Shown here: in pieces, positions 8,045 through 16,249 of the stretch
Numbering within the stretch: position 1 is the stretch's first letter
How the letters are laid out: each line of letters starts with the position of its first letter
NCBI GenBank assembly: GCA_900548075.1
Contig: URJD01000006.1
Coordinates: forward strand, 1 to 25,574
From: an uncultured Collinsella sp.
Lineage (GTDB): Bacteria; Actinomycetota; Coriobacteriia; Coriobacteriales; Coriobacteriaceae
Direction of reading: 5' to 3'
DNA: 25,574 nt
Position numbers and translations under genes: made by a program
The notes under the pieces: generated by a model
What the model was told of the DNA's origin: nothing
The model's database searches: none
What the model saw: the letters and a program-made list of their open reading frames with translations, nothing else

Positions 8045-9060
8045 AAAACGATACCGTCCATGGAGTTGGCGACATTCTCGACCAGCCCGGCGCGCACGGC
8101 TTCGGCCGCCGCGAGCGTACCGTTTTTAACAGCCTCGACCGAGGTGGCGCCATGGCCGATCAGGACCACGCCGCGCAGGCCCAGAAGAATCGCGCCGCCC
8201 TTGGCGTCGCCAGAGAGCTTGGCCTTAATCTCGCGCATCTGCTTTTTGATGAGCAGCGCGGCAATCTTGGTGCCGAGCGAAGACATAAAGACACCCTTGA
8301 GCTCCTGCAGCAAAAACTTGGCAGCGCCCTCGGTGGCCTTGAGCGCAATATTGCCCGACATGCCATCGGCAACGACGACATCGAAGTTACCTGAGGTGAT
8401 GTCCGTTCCCTCGCAGTTACCAACAAAGCCGGGAACGGCGGCTTTCATGGCCGGGAAGCAGGCCTTGGTAAAGTTGGAGCCCTTCTCGTCCTCGGTGCCG
8501 TTGGCAAGCAGGCCCACGCGGGGATGCTCGATGCCCAGGACGACGCGGGCATAAGCGCTACCCATCTGGGCAAAACGTACCATGTCATCGACCTCGACAT
8601 CGGGATTGGCGCCCATATCGCACAGCACCGTCAGACCGCCGGCGCGATTGGGCAGCGCATTGGTCAGACAGGGGCGCACCGGCTGCTTCTTGCCTTCGGC
8701 TTGATACCTAAACGGCGTCACGTAGGCGGTGGCAGCGGCGGTCATGGCGCCGGTGGAGCCGGCAGAGAAAAACGCGTCCGCGTTGCCCTTCTTAATGGCG
8801 CGGCAAGAAAGCACAATCGAGGACTTGCGCTTGGTCATCACGGCGCGAATGGGATCGTCATCCATGGCGATAACGTCGGGTGCCTCCAGGGCCTCGACGC
8901 GCGCATGGGAAGCGGCAAAGGGATTGACGATTTCGGCGGGGCCAGCTGCCAAGACCTCGATATCGGGATCGGCGGCAAGTGCAGCCTCGATACCATCGAG
9001 AACAACCTGAGGTTTCTCGTCTCCGCCCACAACGTCTACACAAACGCGAACGTTACTCAT
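8041..9060 (-). CDS. plsX: Phosphate acyltransferase PlsX
   Basis: 339 residues. PlsX converts acyl-ACP and phosphate to acyl-phosphate, the donor for PlsY in phosphatidic acid synthesis; it is a peripheral membrane enzyme. Family features: the VDVVGGDEKP start (usual form DAMGGDxxP), GNADAFFSAGSTGA (92-105), CDMGANPDVE and VADGMSGNIALK. ATG 9060 is preferred over ATG 9066 because AAGGAG (9073-9068) is only 1 nt from the latter and 7 nt from the former. It follows rpmF, the classic rpmF-plsX pairing, but with a terminator-like hairpin between. The acyl-phosphate pool also connects it to FakA in the same cluster. Confidence 0.96.
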   Translation of the reverse strand: MSNVRVCVDVVGGDEKPQVVLDGIEAALAADPDIEVLAAGPAEIVNPFAASHARVEALEAPDVIAMDDDPIRAVMTKRKSSIVLSCRAIKKGNADAFFSAGSTGAMTAAATAYVTPFRYQAEGKKQPVRPCLTNALPNRAGGLTVLCDMGANPDVEVDDMVRFAQMGSAYARVVLGIEHPRVGLLANGTEDEKGSNFTKACFPAMKAAVPGFVGNCEGTDITSGNFDVVVADGMSGNIALKATEGAAKFLLQELKGVFMSSLGTKIAALLIKKQMREIKAKLSGDAKGGAILLGLRGVVLIGHGATSVEAVKNGTLAAAEAVRAGLVENVANSMDGIVL

Positions 9061-9076
9061 ATACATGCTCCTTATA

Positions 9077-9107
9077 CAAAAATGGCCGACTCATTGAGCC
9101 GGCCATT
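9077..9107 (-). terminator. Intrinsic terminator or attenuator between rpmF and plsX
   Basis: The stem AATGGCCG (9081-9088) pairs with CGGCCATT (9100-9107), and an inner CTC/GAG pairing extends it past one mismatch. In the minus-strand transcript it is followed by T5 (9082-9078). Only about 4 nt separate the T-tract from the plsX Shine-Dalgarno (9073-9068), so termination or folding here would directly affect plsX. Confidence 0.65.
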
Positions 9108-9147
9108 GTGGTTCCGTTTGGAACGGCATCGCATCCAGAGTATACCG

Positions 9148-9327
9148 TTACTCGGTAACGATAACCTCGCGGTCCTTGTAGAAACCGCAGCTGGGGCACA
9201 CGTGGTGCGGAAGCTTGACAGCGCCGCAACGGGGGCACGTGGACTGAGCCGCAGCCGAGATCTTCATGTTGGCGGAACGACGGGTGTGAGTGCGGATACG
9301 ACCCTGCTTTTGTTTAGGTACGGGCAT
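9148..9327 (-). CDS. rpmF: 50S ribosomal protein L32
   Basis: 59-residue protein of the large ribosomal subunit. It starts MPVPKQKQGRIRTHTRRS, close to the standard L32 N terminus, and carries a zinc ribbon, CPRC (31-34) and CPSC (44-47), so it is the zinc-binding form. ATG 9327 is preceded by the SD AAGGAAGG. It lies 64 nt after the DUF177 gene and before plsX. The pairing DUF177(YceD)-rpmF-plsX is widely conserved and links ribosome assembly with phospholipid synthesis. The zinc form, with no second copy visible, suggests no zinc-free paralogue switching in this locus. Confidence 0.97.
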   Translation of the reverse strand: MPVPKQKQGRIRTHTRRSANMKISAAAQSTCPRCGAVKLPHHVCPSCGFYKDREVIVTE

Positions 9328-9391
9328 AGTGACCTTCCTTATGAACTATCCAGTGTGGCGATTACGCGCAAGTAGCGATACTACCACAGTT

Positions 9392-9946
9392 TTACTCATC
9401 AAGCTTGAGATTCTTCAATGCTGCAAATGGATTTTCCGTGGCAGCGGCCCATTCCGCCTCTGCCTGGGCGGCGCAATCGCATTGCTCGACGTTGAGATTG
9501 CAACCGCATGTGGGGCACAGACCACGGCAATCGGGCTTGCAGAGCACTACAAACGGCGTGTCCATAACGACCGCGTCATTGATGGGCTCACCCAAATCGA
9601 CTAGACGGTCCTCACCCAGGAGCTCGTAGCCGTCCTCGTAGGCCTCGGGATCCTCGGGCTCCTCAAAGAGGTAGAACTCCTCGATCTCGCCGGCGATATC
9701 AAACGAGGCGGGCTCCAGGCACCGGTCGCACTCGCCGGTGGCGTGCGCGCGGACCATGCCCGTGAGCAAGACACCGGTACCGGCATTGGTAAAGACAACG
9801 TCGTAGTCGATGCCGTCCTGAAGCTGGTACTCCTTCTCGCCCACCGTGTAGGTGGCGACATCGACCTTACCGGTCAGCGGATACGAATCTCCAGGAAACT
9901 CGAGCTGCTCGGAAAGATCGACGGTAACGCTCGGGAACTCAGCCAT
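9392..9946 (-). CDS. DUF177 (YceD-like) 23S rRNA accumulation protein
   Basis: 184 residues, YceD/DUF177 family (PF02620), whose E. coli and plant members are needed for 23S rRNA accumulation. Evidence: position directly upstream of rpmF, length, the motif ATGECDRCLEP mid-protein and the acidic stretch EEFYLFEEPEDPEAYEDGYE. A C-terminal Cys cluster, CKPDCRGLCPTCGCNLN then CDC, probably binds zinc. ATG 9946 is chosen because the protein then starts MAEFPSVTVDLSEQL and the start overlaps the upstream stop by one base (TAATG). The SD is weak, which is consistent with translational coupling to the coiled-coil gene. The frame extends 17 residues further upstream without family resemblance. Confidence 0.88.
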   Translation of the reverse strand: MAEFPSVTVDLSEQLEFPGDSYPLTGKVDVATYTVGEKEYQLQDGIDYDVVFTNAGTGVLLTGMVRAHATGECDRCLEPASFDIAGEIEEFYLFEEPEDPEAYEDGYELLGEDRLVDLGEPINDAVVMDTPFVVLCKPDCRGLCPTCGCNLNVEQCDCAAQAEAEWAAATENPFAALKNLKLDE

Positions 9947-10443
9947 TACCACTGACCATTCTGTTGAGCAGCACCCTCGTTGAGCTGCTGACGGCAACGG
10001 GTAACGGTGCCGGTCAGACTCTTGAGGTTTTCCTCCAGGTGCGTAAAGACCTGCTCTGCGTAGTCCTCGGCAGCATAACGCGTCTCGCGCTCGTACTGCT
10101 GGGCACGATCGCGGATGTCGTCGGCCTGCTGCTGCGCAAGGCGGACGATCTCCTGCTCACCGGCAATGGTGAGGGCCTGCTGCTGAGCGTCGGCGATAAT
10201 GGAATCGGCCTGGGCGGCGGCGGAAGCCATAAGCTCCTCGCGCTCCTTAAGGATACGGCGGGACTTCTGCCACTCCTCGGGATAGCTCATGCGGATCTCG
10301 TCGAGGATGTTGAAGAACACGTCGGCGTCGATGACCTTGAACTGAGCGTTCTTGCCGAAAGGCGGCTTGGCTTCCTCGATCAGCCCTTCGAGCTCATCGA
10401 CCAAGCTGACGATCCTATCGCCAGGAAAATTCTCGCCCGGCAT
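9946..10443 (-). CDS. Coiled-coil cytoplasmic protein, DivIVA-like, function unknown
   Basis: 165 residues with no signal peptide or membrane segment. Residues 1-45 hold a short helical start (DRIVSLVDELEGLIEEAKPPFG). Residues about 60-145 are a Glu/Gln/Ala-rich coiled coil (RRILKEREELMASAAAQADSIIADAQQQALTI and onward). The arrangement resembles short DivIVA-related or ATP-synthase-stalk-like proteins found next to coaD in Actinobacteria, and automatic annotation may call it an ATPase subunit; I see no basis for that. ATG 10443 follows AAAGGAG with 5 nt spacing, so the upstream ATGs are rejected. It is 68 nt after coaD and overlaps the DUF177 gene by one base. Confidence 0.75.
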   Translation of the reverse strand: MPGENFPGDRIVSLVDELEGLIEEAKPPFGKNAQFKVIDADVFFNILDEIRMSYPEEWQKSRRILKEREELMASAAAQADSIIADAQQQALTIAGEQEIVRLAQQQADDIRDRAQQYERETRYAAEDYAEQVFTHLEENLKSLTGTVTRCRQQLNEGAAQQNGQW

Positions 10444-10511
10444 CCGGTCTCCTTTCATAGGTAACATATCATCGTGCTAGTTTACCACATGCCACCAGGC
10501 AATAAGAAACG

Positions 10512-11009
10512 TCACGAAAAGCGATGTTTGAGCGCTTCGACCACGTTGGACGGGACAAACGTCGATACATCGCTGCCGAGCGAGGCAATCTGGCGAACGA
10601 CCGAGCTTGAGATATAGCCGTACTGCGGCGCGCTCATGACAAAGATGGACTCCAGCTCGTTATCCAAGCGATAGTTGAGGTCGGCCTGCTGCAGCTCGTA
10701 CTCAAAGTCGGTCATGGCGCGCAGGCCCTTGACCACGGCCCCCGCCCCCTGCTCACGAGCGAAGTCGACCAAGAGGCCGGTAAAGGGCAGGGCCTCAACG
10801 CCGTCGATATCACCGAGCGCCTCGCGGGCCAGCGCCACGCGCTCATCGAGCGTAAACGTGGTGCCCACACCGTTTTTACCCTGCGACTCGGCAACAGCGA
10901 CGATCACGCTGGGAAAGATGCGGCGGGCGCGGCGGATCACATCGATATGGCCAAACGTGATGGGATCGAAGGTGCCCGGGACAATCACGCGATTGATGGT
11001 GTCACTCAT
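10512..11009 (-). CDS. coaD: Pantetheine-phosphate adenylyltransferase (PPAT)
   Basis: 165 residues, the usual length. It transfers AMP from ATP to 4'-phosphopantetheine, giving dephospho-CoA in CoA synthesis. The nucleotidyltransferase motifs are GTFDPITFGH (12-21, the HxGH-type site with T18 and H21), VKGLRAMTDFEYE, and ISSSVVRQ (133-140), as in other CoaD proteins. The ATG overlaps the rsmD stop by 8 nt; the rsmD-coaD pair is very widely conserved. CoaD supplies the precursor of the phosphopantetheine arm of ACP, encoded 2.6 kb downstream. Confidence 0.97.
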   Translation of the reverse strand: MSDTINRVIVPGTFDPITFGHIDVIRRARRIFPSVIVAVAESQGKNGVGTTFTLDERVALAREALGDIDGVEALPFTGLLVDFAREQGAGAVVKGLRAMTDFEYELQQADLNYRLDNELESIFVMSAPQYGYISSSVVRQIASLGSDVSTFVPSNVVEALKHRFS

Positions 11010-11658
11010 GAGCATCCTCCTGAAACGTCGTGGCATCGTTGTTGTCAGCATCGGTGCCGGCGCTATCGCCCTCACCATCGTCATCGCCGACCCAAAGAAG
11101 CAGGTCGACCGAGGTAATGCCGTAGCGCTTCTCACGTACAGTCTCAAAGTCTGCCGGATGCGCGCCCGCATCGGCGGCGGCATGCTCAAACAGGGCATAA
11201 GCGCCAGGTGCAAGTAAACCCTGCTGGGCCAGGTTCTGCAGCAGTTCCTCGACCGGCTCGGCACCAAAAGCATAGGGCGGGTCGAGCAGGACCAGATCAA
11301 AGGGGCCGCCCGGCACCCGGCCGCGCGAGGCGCTCGCCAGCACGTCACCCGTGACCACGCGCCAACGCGCACGGTCACGGCAGAGCGACTCGATATTCTT
11401 GGTAATGAGCCGCGCGGCGTTGCGATCGATCTCAAACGTCGTGAGCGAGCGGGCCCCACGAGAGAGCATCTCTAACCCTAAGGCACCGGAGCCGCCAAAG
11501 GCGTCCAGCACGCGGACCTCGTCCAGATCGAAGTCGAATGCCGACATGACCATAGATGCGCACGCCTCGCGCACGCGATCAGTCGTGGGGCGGGTGACAT
11601 CGCGACCACGGGGCTCCTCGATCTTACGACCGCGCCATTCGCCGCCGATGATTCTCAT
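11002..11658 (-). CDS. rsmD: 16S rRNA (guanine966-N2)-methyltransferase RsmD
   Basis: 218 residues. It methylates G966 of 16S rRNA using S-adenosylmethionine. Motifs: the N-terminal MRIIGGEWRGRKI, TRPTTDRVREA, SAM-binding loop DAFGGSGALGLE (52-63) and catalytic DPPY (126-129). A Gly/Asp-rich acidic tail of about 25 residues (DDDGEGDSAGTDADNND) extends past the usual 185-190 residues and is probably disordered. It overlaps recG upstream by 4 nt (ATGA) and coaD downstream by 8 nt, so all three are likely translated in a coupled way. Confidence 0.95.
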   Translation of the reverse strand: MRIIGGEWRGRKIEEPRGRDVTRPTTDRVREACASMVMSAFDFDLDEVRVLDAFGGSGALGLEMLSRGARSLTTFEIDRNAARLITKNIESLCRDRARWRVVTGDVLASASRGRVPGGPFDLVLLDPPYAFGAEPVEELLQNLAQQGLLAPGAYALFEHAAADAGAHPADFETVREKRYGITSVDLLLWVGDDDGEGDSAGTDADNNDATTFQEDAHE

Positions 11659-13832
11659 CCTCCGCTGACCTCCTTAAAGATATGTCGATAACGCATGGCG
11701 ACCGCGTCGCGCAAGGGACGCGCCGCCACAGAATCAAGGTTGCAAGCATACCGCAAGAGCTCGACCGCGTCCAAATGGGCCCATTCGATAAGGTCCTCAT
11801 CGGCGTCCAGGTCCACAAAGCGCAGGGTCACACCGCCATGCTGGCGGTACCCCAGGATTTCGCCCTCGTGACGCAGACGCAGGTCCATCTGAGCAAGCGT
11901 AAAACCATCCGAGGTCTTTTCGAGCGACTGGAGACGGTCTTGTGCCGCCGAGGCGCCGCCATTGCCCTTGGAGTGCGTCATGACCAGGCACGTGCCCGAC
12001 ACGCTGCCGCGGCCCACGCGACCGCGCAGCTGGTGCAGGGCAGCCAAACCAAAGCGCTCGCCGTTCTCGATGACCATGACGGTGGCGTTAGGCACGTCGA
12101 CGCCCACCTCGACCACCGTAGTCGAGACGAGCACGTCAATCTCGCCACGCTTGAAGGCGTCGATCACGCGATCCTTCTCCCCCGCTGGCATACGGCCGTG
12201 AAGGCGCTCGATGGCAAGACCCGGCAACGCCAGACGCAGTCGGTCGAGCTCGGTCGCCGTATCGTGCAGCGGCACGGGGACCGTCACGCGGCCCTCGTCG
12301 TCGCGGGCGATACCGGGCACGTCCTCCAACTCATCGGCCGAATCGCTCGGCTCCACAAGTGGGCAAATCACGTAGGCCTGCTGGCCCTTTGCATGCGCCT
12401 CGCGGATGGCGCCATAGGCGAGGTCGCGGCTCGACTCGGTGAGCACGCGTGTCGTCACGCCAGCGCCAGGGACGGGCCGATGGCGGATGATACTCGTGTC
12501 CAGATCGCCGTAGACCGAAAGCGCCAGCGTACGCGGGATTGGCGTTGCCGTCATAACGAGCAGATCGGCACCGGGGCCCTTCGCGCGCAGGGCGTTGCGT
12601 TGGCCGACGCCAAACCGGTGCTGCTCATCGATGACCACGAGCGACAGTTGCTTGAACGCAACGTCATCCGAAAGGACCGCGTGGGTGCCAAAGAGGACAT
12701 CGAGCTCGCCGGACTGCAGCTGCTCATGGATCCGCTCGCGCTCGGCCGCCGAAGTGGCACCCGTCAGCAGCGCCCACGTTATACCGGCCTGAGAGAGCAA
12801 GGGGCCGGTCTTATCGGCATACTGACGCGCCAGCACGCCCGTGGGCGCCATGACACAGGCCTGTGTGCCGCTATCGGCCGCAACCGCCAGCGTGCAGGCG
12901 GCAACGGCGGTCTTGCCGGTACCGACATCGCCCAGCAGCAGGCGGTTCATCACGCGCCCGCCATCGCACATGTCATGCAGGATGTCTTGGAACGCGGCCT
13001 CCTGCTCGTCGCTCAGCGAAAACGGCAGGGCTTGCTTGAGCGTGGCCAGATGCTCGCCCGCGGTGTGGGCATAGGGCACCACATCGACCAGGCCGCCGTC
13101 GTTGCGCAGACGCAGCGCCAGCTGCAGGTAGAGGCACTCCTCATAGGCAAGACGCCGGCGTGCGATGTCGCGCTCAGCCATGCTCGAGGGAAAGTGGATC
13201 GAACGCAACGCGCGGGCATTGCTCATGAGCTTCCGCTTTGCGCGCAGCGGCGCGGGAATCGGATCGAACGGATTGCCGACGACCTCTAGCGCGCCGCTTA
13301 CGATGCGGCGCATCCACGCCTGGCTCACGCCATCGCTCACGTAATGGACCGGCAGAATGGTACCTGCGGCACGCCCGTCCTCGAGCTTTTCAAAGTGGGG
13401 CGAGGCCATCTGCTTAAAGCCGTAGGCAAACTCGACCTTGCCCATCACGGCCAGGCGGTCGCCCTGCTTAAGCTGCTGGGCAATCCAGGGCTGGCGGAAA
13501 AAGGCAACCTGCAGCACGCCCGTCTCGTCCATAAGCGAGACCTCGGTCACCTGCATACGCGGGCGAGGCTGCTTTTGGACGATACGATCGACCGTGGCGA
13601 TGATGGTGCAAACGGTACCGATGGGCGCCATCTCGATAGACCAAGAACGGGTAAAGTCCAGGTATCGATGAGGGATATGGAGAAGGAGGTCCCCCACCGT
13701 CCGAATTCCCAGACGGCGAAGGGCCTCCTCACGTTTACCCGAAACATATTTGAGTCGCGCGATATCCTCGTCGAGCGCATTGCTCTGGGCAAAGCGCTCC
13801 GAGACGCGCGGCACGGAGCACAGCTCGGACAT
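11655..13832 (-). CDS. recG: ATP-dependent DNA helicase RecG
   Basis: 725 residues. RecG drives regression of stalled replication forks and branch migration. The N-terminal wedge/OB domain is about 60-160 (LLLHIPHRYLDFTR, then TEVSLMDETGVLQVAFF). Helicase motifs: Walker A GDVGTGKT (301-308), MAPTGVLARQY, DEQH box (402-405), TATPIPRT (428-435), then STTVVEVGVDVPNA and LHQLRGRVGRG, all typical of RecG. ATG 13832 is 10 nt after fakA. In Bacillus the same gene sits between fakA (yloV) and fapR-plsX; here rsmD and coaD take the next place. Confidence 0.97.
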   Translation of the reverse strand: MSELCSVPRVSERFAQSNALDEDIARLKYVSGKREEALRRLGIRTVGDLLLHIPHRYLDFTRSWSIEMAPIGTVCTIIATVDRIVQKQPRPRMQVTEVSLMDETGVLQVAFFRQPWIAQQLKQGDRLAVMGKVEFAYGFKQMASPHFEKLEDGRAAGTILPVHYVSDGVSQAWMRRIVSGALEVVGNPFDPIPAPLRAKRKLMSNARALRSIHFPSSMAERDIARRRLAYEECLYLQLALRLRNDGGLVDVVPYAHTAGEHLATLKQALPFSLSDEQEAAFQDILHDMCDGGRVMNRLLLGDVGTGKTAVAACTLAVAADSGTQACVMAPTGVLARQYADKTGPLLSQAGITWALLTGATSAAERERIHEQLQSGELDVLFGTHAVLSDDVAFKQLSLVVIDEQHRFGVGQRNALRAKGPGADLLVMTATPIPRTLALSVYGDLDTSIIRHRPVPGAGVTTRVLTESSRDLAYGAIREAHAKGQQAYVICPLVEPSDSADELEDVPGIARDDEGRVTVPVPLHDTATELDRLRLALPGLAIERLHGRMPAGEKDRVIDAFKRGEIDVLVSTTVVEVGVDVPNATVMVIENGERFGLAALHQLRGRVGRGSVSGTCLVMTHSKGNGGASAAQDRLQSLEKTSDGFTLAQMDLRLRHEGEILGYRQHGGVTLRFVDLDADEDLIEWAHLDAVELLRYACNLDSVAARPLRDAVAMRYRHIFKEVSGG

Positions 13833-13842
13833 GGGCAGTTGC

Positions 13843-15504
13843 CTACTCGATCGAGAAGATCACGGGATAGAGCGGCTGCTCGCCACGATGGGCGTCGATC
13901 TCCAGATCGGGCTGAGCCTCCTCGATAGCGTCGACGATCTCCTGGAAGGCCTCATCGGACAGCTCCTCGCCGGCCAGAATCGTCAGCGCGTCACCTTCCT
14001 CTTCCTCCTGCATGCGGTTGATGCAATCGAGCGTGACCTGCTTCACGTCGGAGCCGACCACGTCGATGGAGCCGGCAATGATACCCATGACGTCACCGGA
14101 GTGAATCGGCGAGCCGTCGGAGGCGCTGGAGTCGCGCACGGCACGGGTGACCTCTCCATCGCGGACCTCGCTGATGGCGTCGACCATAGCGGCGACGGCG
14201 TCCTCGAGCTCGGAATCGGGCAGGACGGCGAACAGCGCGGAGAAGGCCTGCGGGACGGTCTTGGTAGGAACGACGGCGACCTTCTTATCGGCGCAGGCAG
14301 AGGCAGCGGCCTCGGCAGCCATGCGGATGTTACCGTTGTTGGGCAGGATGATGACCGAGGTCGCGTTGACCTGGTCAACGGCGCCCAGCAGGTCTGCAGT
14401 CGAGGGGTTCATGGTCTGACCACCCGACACGATCACGTCGACGCCGAGGGACTTGAGGATGTCAGCCTCGCCGGAACCGGCGGCAACGGCGACAAAGCCC
14501 AGGGCCTTCGCGGGCTCGGCGGCCTTCTCCTGGTCCTCGTGGATCTTGGCGGTACGGTCGTGGGCCTCCATCTCCATGTTGTGGATAAAGACCTCGTAGA
14601 TCTGACCGAGCTGCAGCATGTGCTCAAGCACCAGGTTGGGGGTGTTGGAGTGCACATGGATCTTGTAGTCGGGATAGGCGCCCACGAGTAGCTCACAGTC
14701 GCCCATGGAACCCAGGAACTTAAGGCACTCGTCCTCGTCAAACGGGGCGTCGGCCTTAAAGAGGAACTCGTTGCAGTAGCGGAACTCCGAGCCCTCCCAG
14801 TCATCGTTGGCCTCGATCTCAACGCGACCGAGGGCCGCATCGCGGGCAGAGCCGGCGGAATCAAACGTAGCGGAGAAATCCTCGACAACGGTGCTGCGGC
14901 CGAGCGCAGCGGCAACAAAGTTCTCCAGGAAGATGGCAAAGCCAAAGGCGCCGGAGTCGACCACGCCGTTCTCCTTCAGAACCGGCAGCAGGTCGGGCGT
15001 GCGGGCGACGGACTGATAGGCCTCGACGACAATGGCATCGAGCGCATCCTCGGCCGAGAACTTCTTCTTCTCGCACTCGTCGGCCTTGGTCGAGACATCG
15101 CGCAGCACCGTGAGGATCGTGCCCTCGATGGGCTTGCGAACAGCCTGGAAGGCAACCTTGACGGCGCGACGGAAGGCGAAGGCAATGTTGGCGGACGTAA
15201 TGGGATCGTCGGCAGAGACAAGGCCCTCGGCCACGCCGCGCAGAATCTGCGACGTGATGACGCCGGAGTTACCGCGGGCGCCCATGAGGGAGCCGTGGGT
15301 GATGGCGCCGGCGATGGCTTCCATGTCGGCGTCGGCAGGAAGAGCAGAAAGCTCCTTGGTCACCGAGGCGAGCGTGAGCGACATGTTGGTGCCGGTGTCG
15401 CCGTCGGGTACGGGGAAGACGTTGAGCTTGTTGATCTCCTCGGCCTTGTCGGAAACGGCAGCCGCAGCGATCGGAAAACAGGTGCGAATGGTCTTTGCAA
15501 TCAT
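13843..15504 (-). CDS. fakA: Fatty acid kinase A-like (DhaL/DAK2 domain protein, YloV)
   Basis: 553 residues, the usual FakA length. FakA with an acyl-binding FakB protein phosphorylates exogenous fatty acids to acyl-phosphates. Residues 1-200 form a DhaL kinase domain: NVFPVPDGDTGTNM with metal-binding D34 and D36, and the ATP-binding GARGNSGV (75-82). A middle domain follows, then a C-terminal DegV-like domain from about 310 (VIVSGGQTMNPSTADLL, IILPNNGNIRMAA). No FakB gene lies in this window. It follows asp23 by 27 nt, a pairing conserved across Gram-positives, and is 10 nt before recG. Its product is the same acyl-phosphate made by PlsX 5 kb downstream. Substrate is inferred from family. 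Confidence 0.9.
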   Translation of the reverse strand: MIAKTIRTCFPIAAAAVSDKAEEINKLNVFPVPDGDTGTNMSLTLASVTKELSALPADADMEAIAGAITHGSLMGARGNSGVITSQILRGVAEGLVSADDPITSANIAFAFRRAVKVAFQAVRKPIEGTILTVLRDVSTKADECEKKKFSAEDALDAIVVEAYQSVARTPDLLPVLKENGVVDSGAFGFAIFLENFVAAALGRSTVVEDFSATFDSAGSARDAALGRVEIEANDDWEGSEFRYCNEFLFKADAPFDEDECLKFLGSMGDCELLVGAYPDYKIHVHSNTPNLVLEHMLQLGQIYEVFIHNMEMEAHDRTAKIHEDQEKAAEPAKALGFVAVAAGSGEADILKSLGVDVIVSGGQTMNPSTADLLGAVDQVNATSVIILPNNGNIRMAAEAAASACADKKVAVVPTKTVPQAFSALFAVLPDSELEDAVAAMVDAISEVRDGEVTRAVRDSSASDGSPIHSGDVMGIIAGSIDVVGSDVKQVTLDCINRMQEEEEGDALTILAGEELSDEAFQEIVDAIEEAQPDLEIDAHRGEQPLYPVIFSIE

Positions 15505-15531
15505 GGGTATTTGAATCTCCGTTTTCGGATG

Positions 15532-15888
15532 CTAGTTCAGACGGCTCTTGAGCGCGTCGATATGGATGCCGATCTTAAGGCTGGCGGGATCGATCTGGGC
15601 GATCTCCTGCAGAGTGAAGGCAACGGAGCTCGAAAGATTGTGGCAGACGGACTTCATGTTGACGCCGTTCTCGAGCACGACGTGAAGATCGACCGTAAGG
15701 CCGTTCTCGTCGGCGGAGACAAGCACGCCCTTGCGGAGGCGCTGACCGGCAAGCAGGCGCACGCTCTCGGCGCCCTGGAGCTGCTCAGCCATACCGACGA
15801 CGCCATAGCACGTCATCGCGGCATAACCGGCAATATCGGCAATAACGTCGTTCGAGACGCTCAGGCTGCCGTTAATGGTCTCAGACAC
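15532..15888 (-). CDS. Asp23/Gls24 family envelope stress protein
   Basis: 118 residues, Asp23/Gls24 (DUF322) family, like B. subtilis YloU. Typical features: SNDVIADIAGYAAMTCYGVVGM near the start, LLAGQRLRKGVLV, and VDLHVVLENGVNMKSVCHNL with the closing VAFTLQEI. Members form membrane-associated filaments or affect envelope stress; the role here is unknown. GTG 15888 is chosen because AAGGAGA lies about 6 nt upstream; the longer frame has no SD. It is the first gene of the cluster leading through fakA and recG. A candidate promoter lies at about 15946-15951. Confidence 0.87.
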   Translation of the reverse strand: MSETINGSLSVSNDVIADIAGYAAMTCYGVVGMAEQLQGAESVRLLAGQRLRKGVLVSADENGLTVDLHVVLENGVNMKSVCHNLSSSVAFTLQEIAQIDPASLKIGIHIDALKSRLN

Positions 15889-15904
15889 AAGAATCTCCTT
15901 TTCT

Positions 15905-15951
15905 TGGTGCTCGCGGCACCATGTCGTGGGAGCAATCATTGCAATATTCTA
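15905..15951 (-). promoter_or_regulatory. Candidate asp23 promoter and 5' leader hairpin
   Basis: On the minus strand a TAGAAT -10 occupies 15951-15946 in the gap between the tRNA-Asn terminator and asp23. The -35 is weak. About 50 nt of leader would follow, containing a 6-bp hairpin (TGGTGC/GCACCA, 15905-15921) immediately before the Shine-Dalgarno (15900-15895). The promoter is inferred from position and one good hexamer only. Confidence 0.35.
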
Positions 15952-16047
15952 CAACGACCGCGCCATGTTGAGGTGGCGGGCCTCGGGATTACATCCTCGA
16001 CACGAAATGTTGATACGGTAACGTTCGCGCCAAGCGATCGCGACATG

Positions 16048-16077
16048 AAAAAACCCGCCGCATAAGCGACGGGTTTT
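16048..16077 (-). terminator. Terminator of tRNA-Asn
   Basis: AAAACCCG (16050-16057) pairs with CGGGTTTT (16070-16077), extended by CGC/GCG past one mismatch, with the loop ATAA. In the minus-strand transcript it ends in T6 (16053-16048). It lies 6 nt after the tRNA CCA end. The plus-strand reading also ends in TTTT, so it may act on both strands. Confidence 0.8.
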
Positions 16078-16083
16078 ACAACC

Positions 16084-16158
16084 TGGCTCCCCGGGTAGGA
16101 CTCGAACCTACAACAGCGCGGTTAACAGCCGCGTGCTCTACCATTGAGCTACCGAGGA
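16084..16158 (-). tRNA. tRNA-Asn (anticodon GTT)
   Basis: 75-nt minus-strand cloverleaf. Acceptor stem TCCTCGG pairs with CCGGGGA (one T-G wobble), and the discriminator is G. The D-arm GTAGCTCAATGGTAGAGC is seen, the anticodon loop CTGTTAA gives GTT, and the T-arm is GTAGGTTCGAGTCCTAC. The 3' CCA is encoded (16086-16084). It has its own promoter and terminator, so it is a monocistronic unit between two large gene blocks. Confidence 0.96.
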
Positions 16159-16188
16159 ATAGGTGCGTGCTCTCAAGCAACGAAGTTT

Positions 16189-16240
16189 ATTATACGGACG
16201 AATCAGCTCAGGGCAAGAACTTTTTTTAAGAAATTTTCCG
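16189..16240 (-). promoter_or_regulatory. Promoter of tRNA-Asn with UP-like A/T tract
   Basis: On the minus strand: -35 TTGCCC (16216-16211), a 16-bp spacer and a perfect -10 TATAAT (16194-16189), about 30 nt before the tRNA 5' end. Directly upstream of the -35 is an A/T-rich stretch with an A7 run (16217-16240), resembling an UP element as at strong stable-RNA promoters. Confidence 0.75.
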
Positions 16241-16249
16241 ACCTAATCA

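Noticed and set aside
7917..8153. N-terminal extension of ACP to 159 residues
   Set aside because: It spans the intergenic palindrome and part of plsX; the SD and family length support the 80-residue start.
11682..13289. 535-codon plus-strand open frame opposite recG
   Set aside because: Antisense shadow of recG with low-complexity composition and no SD or family resemblance.
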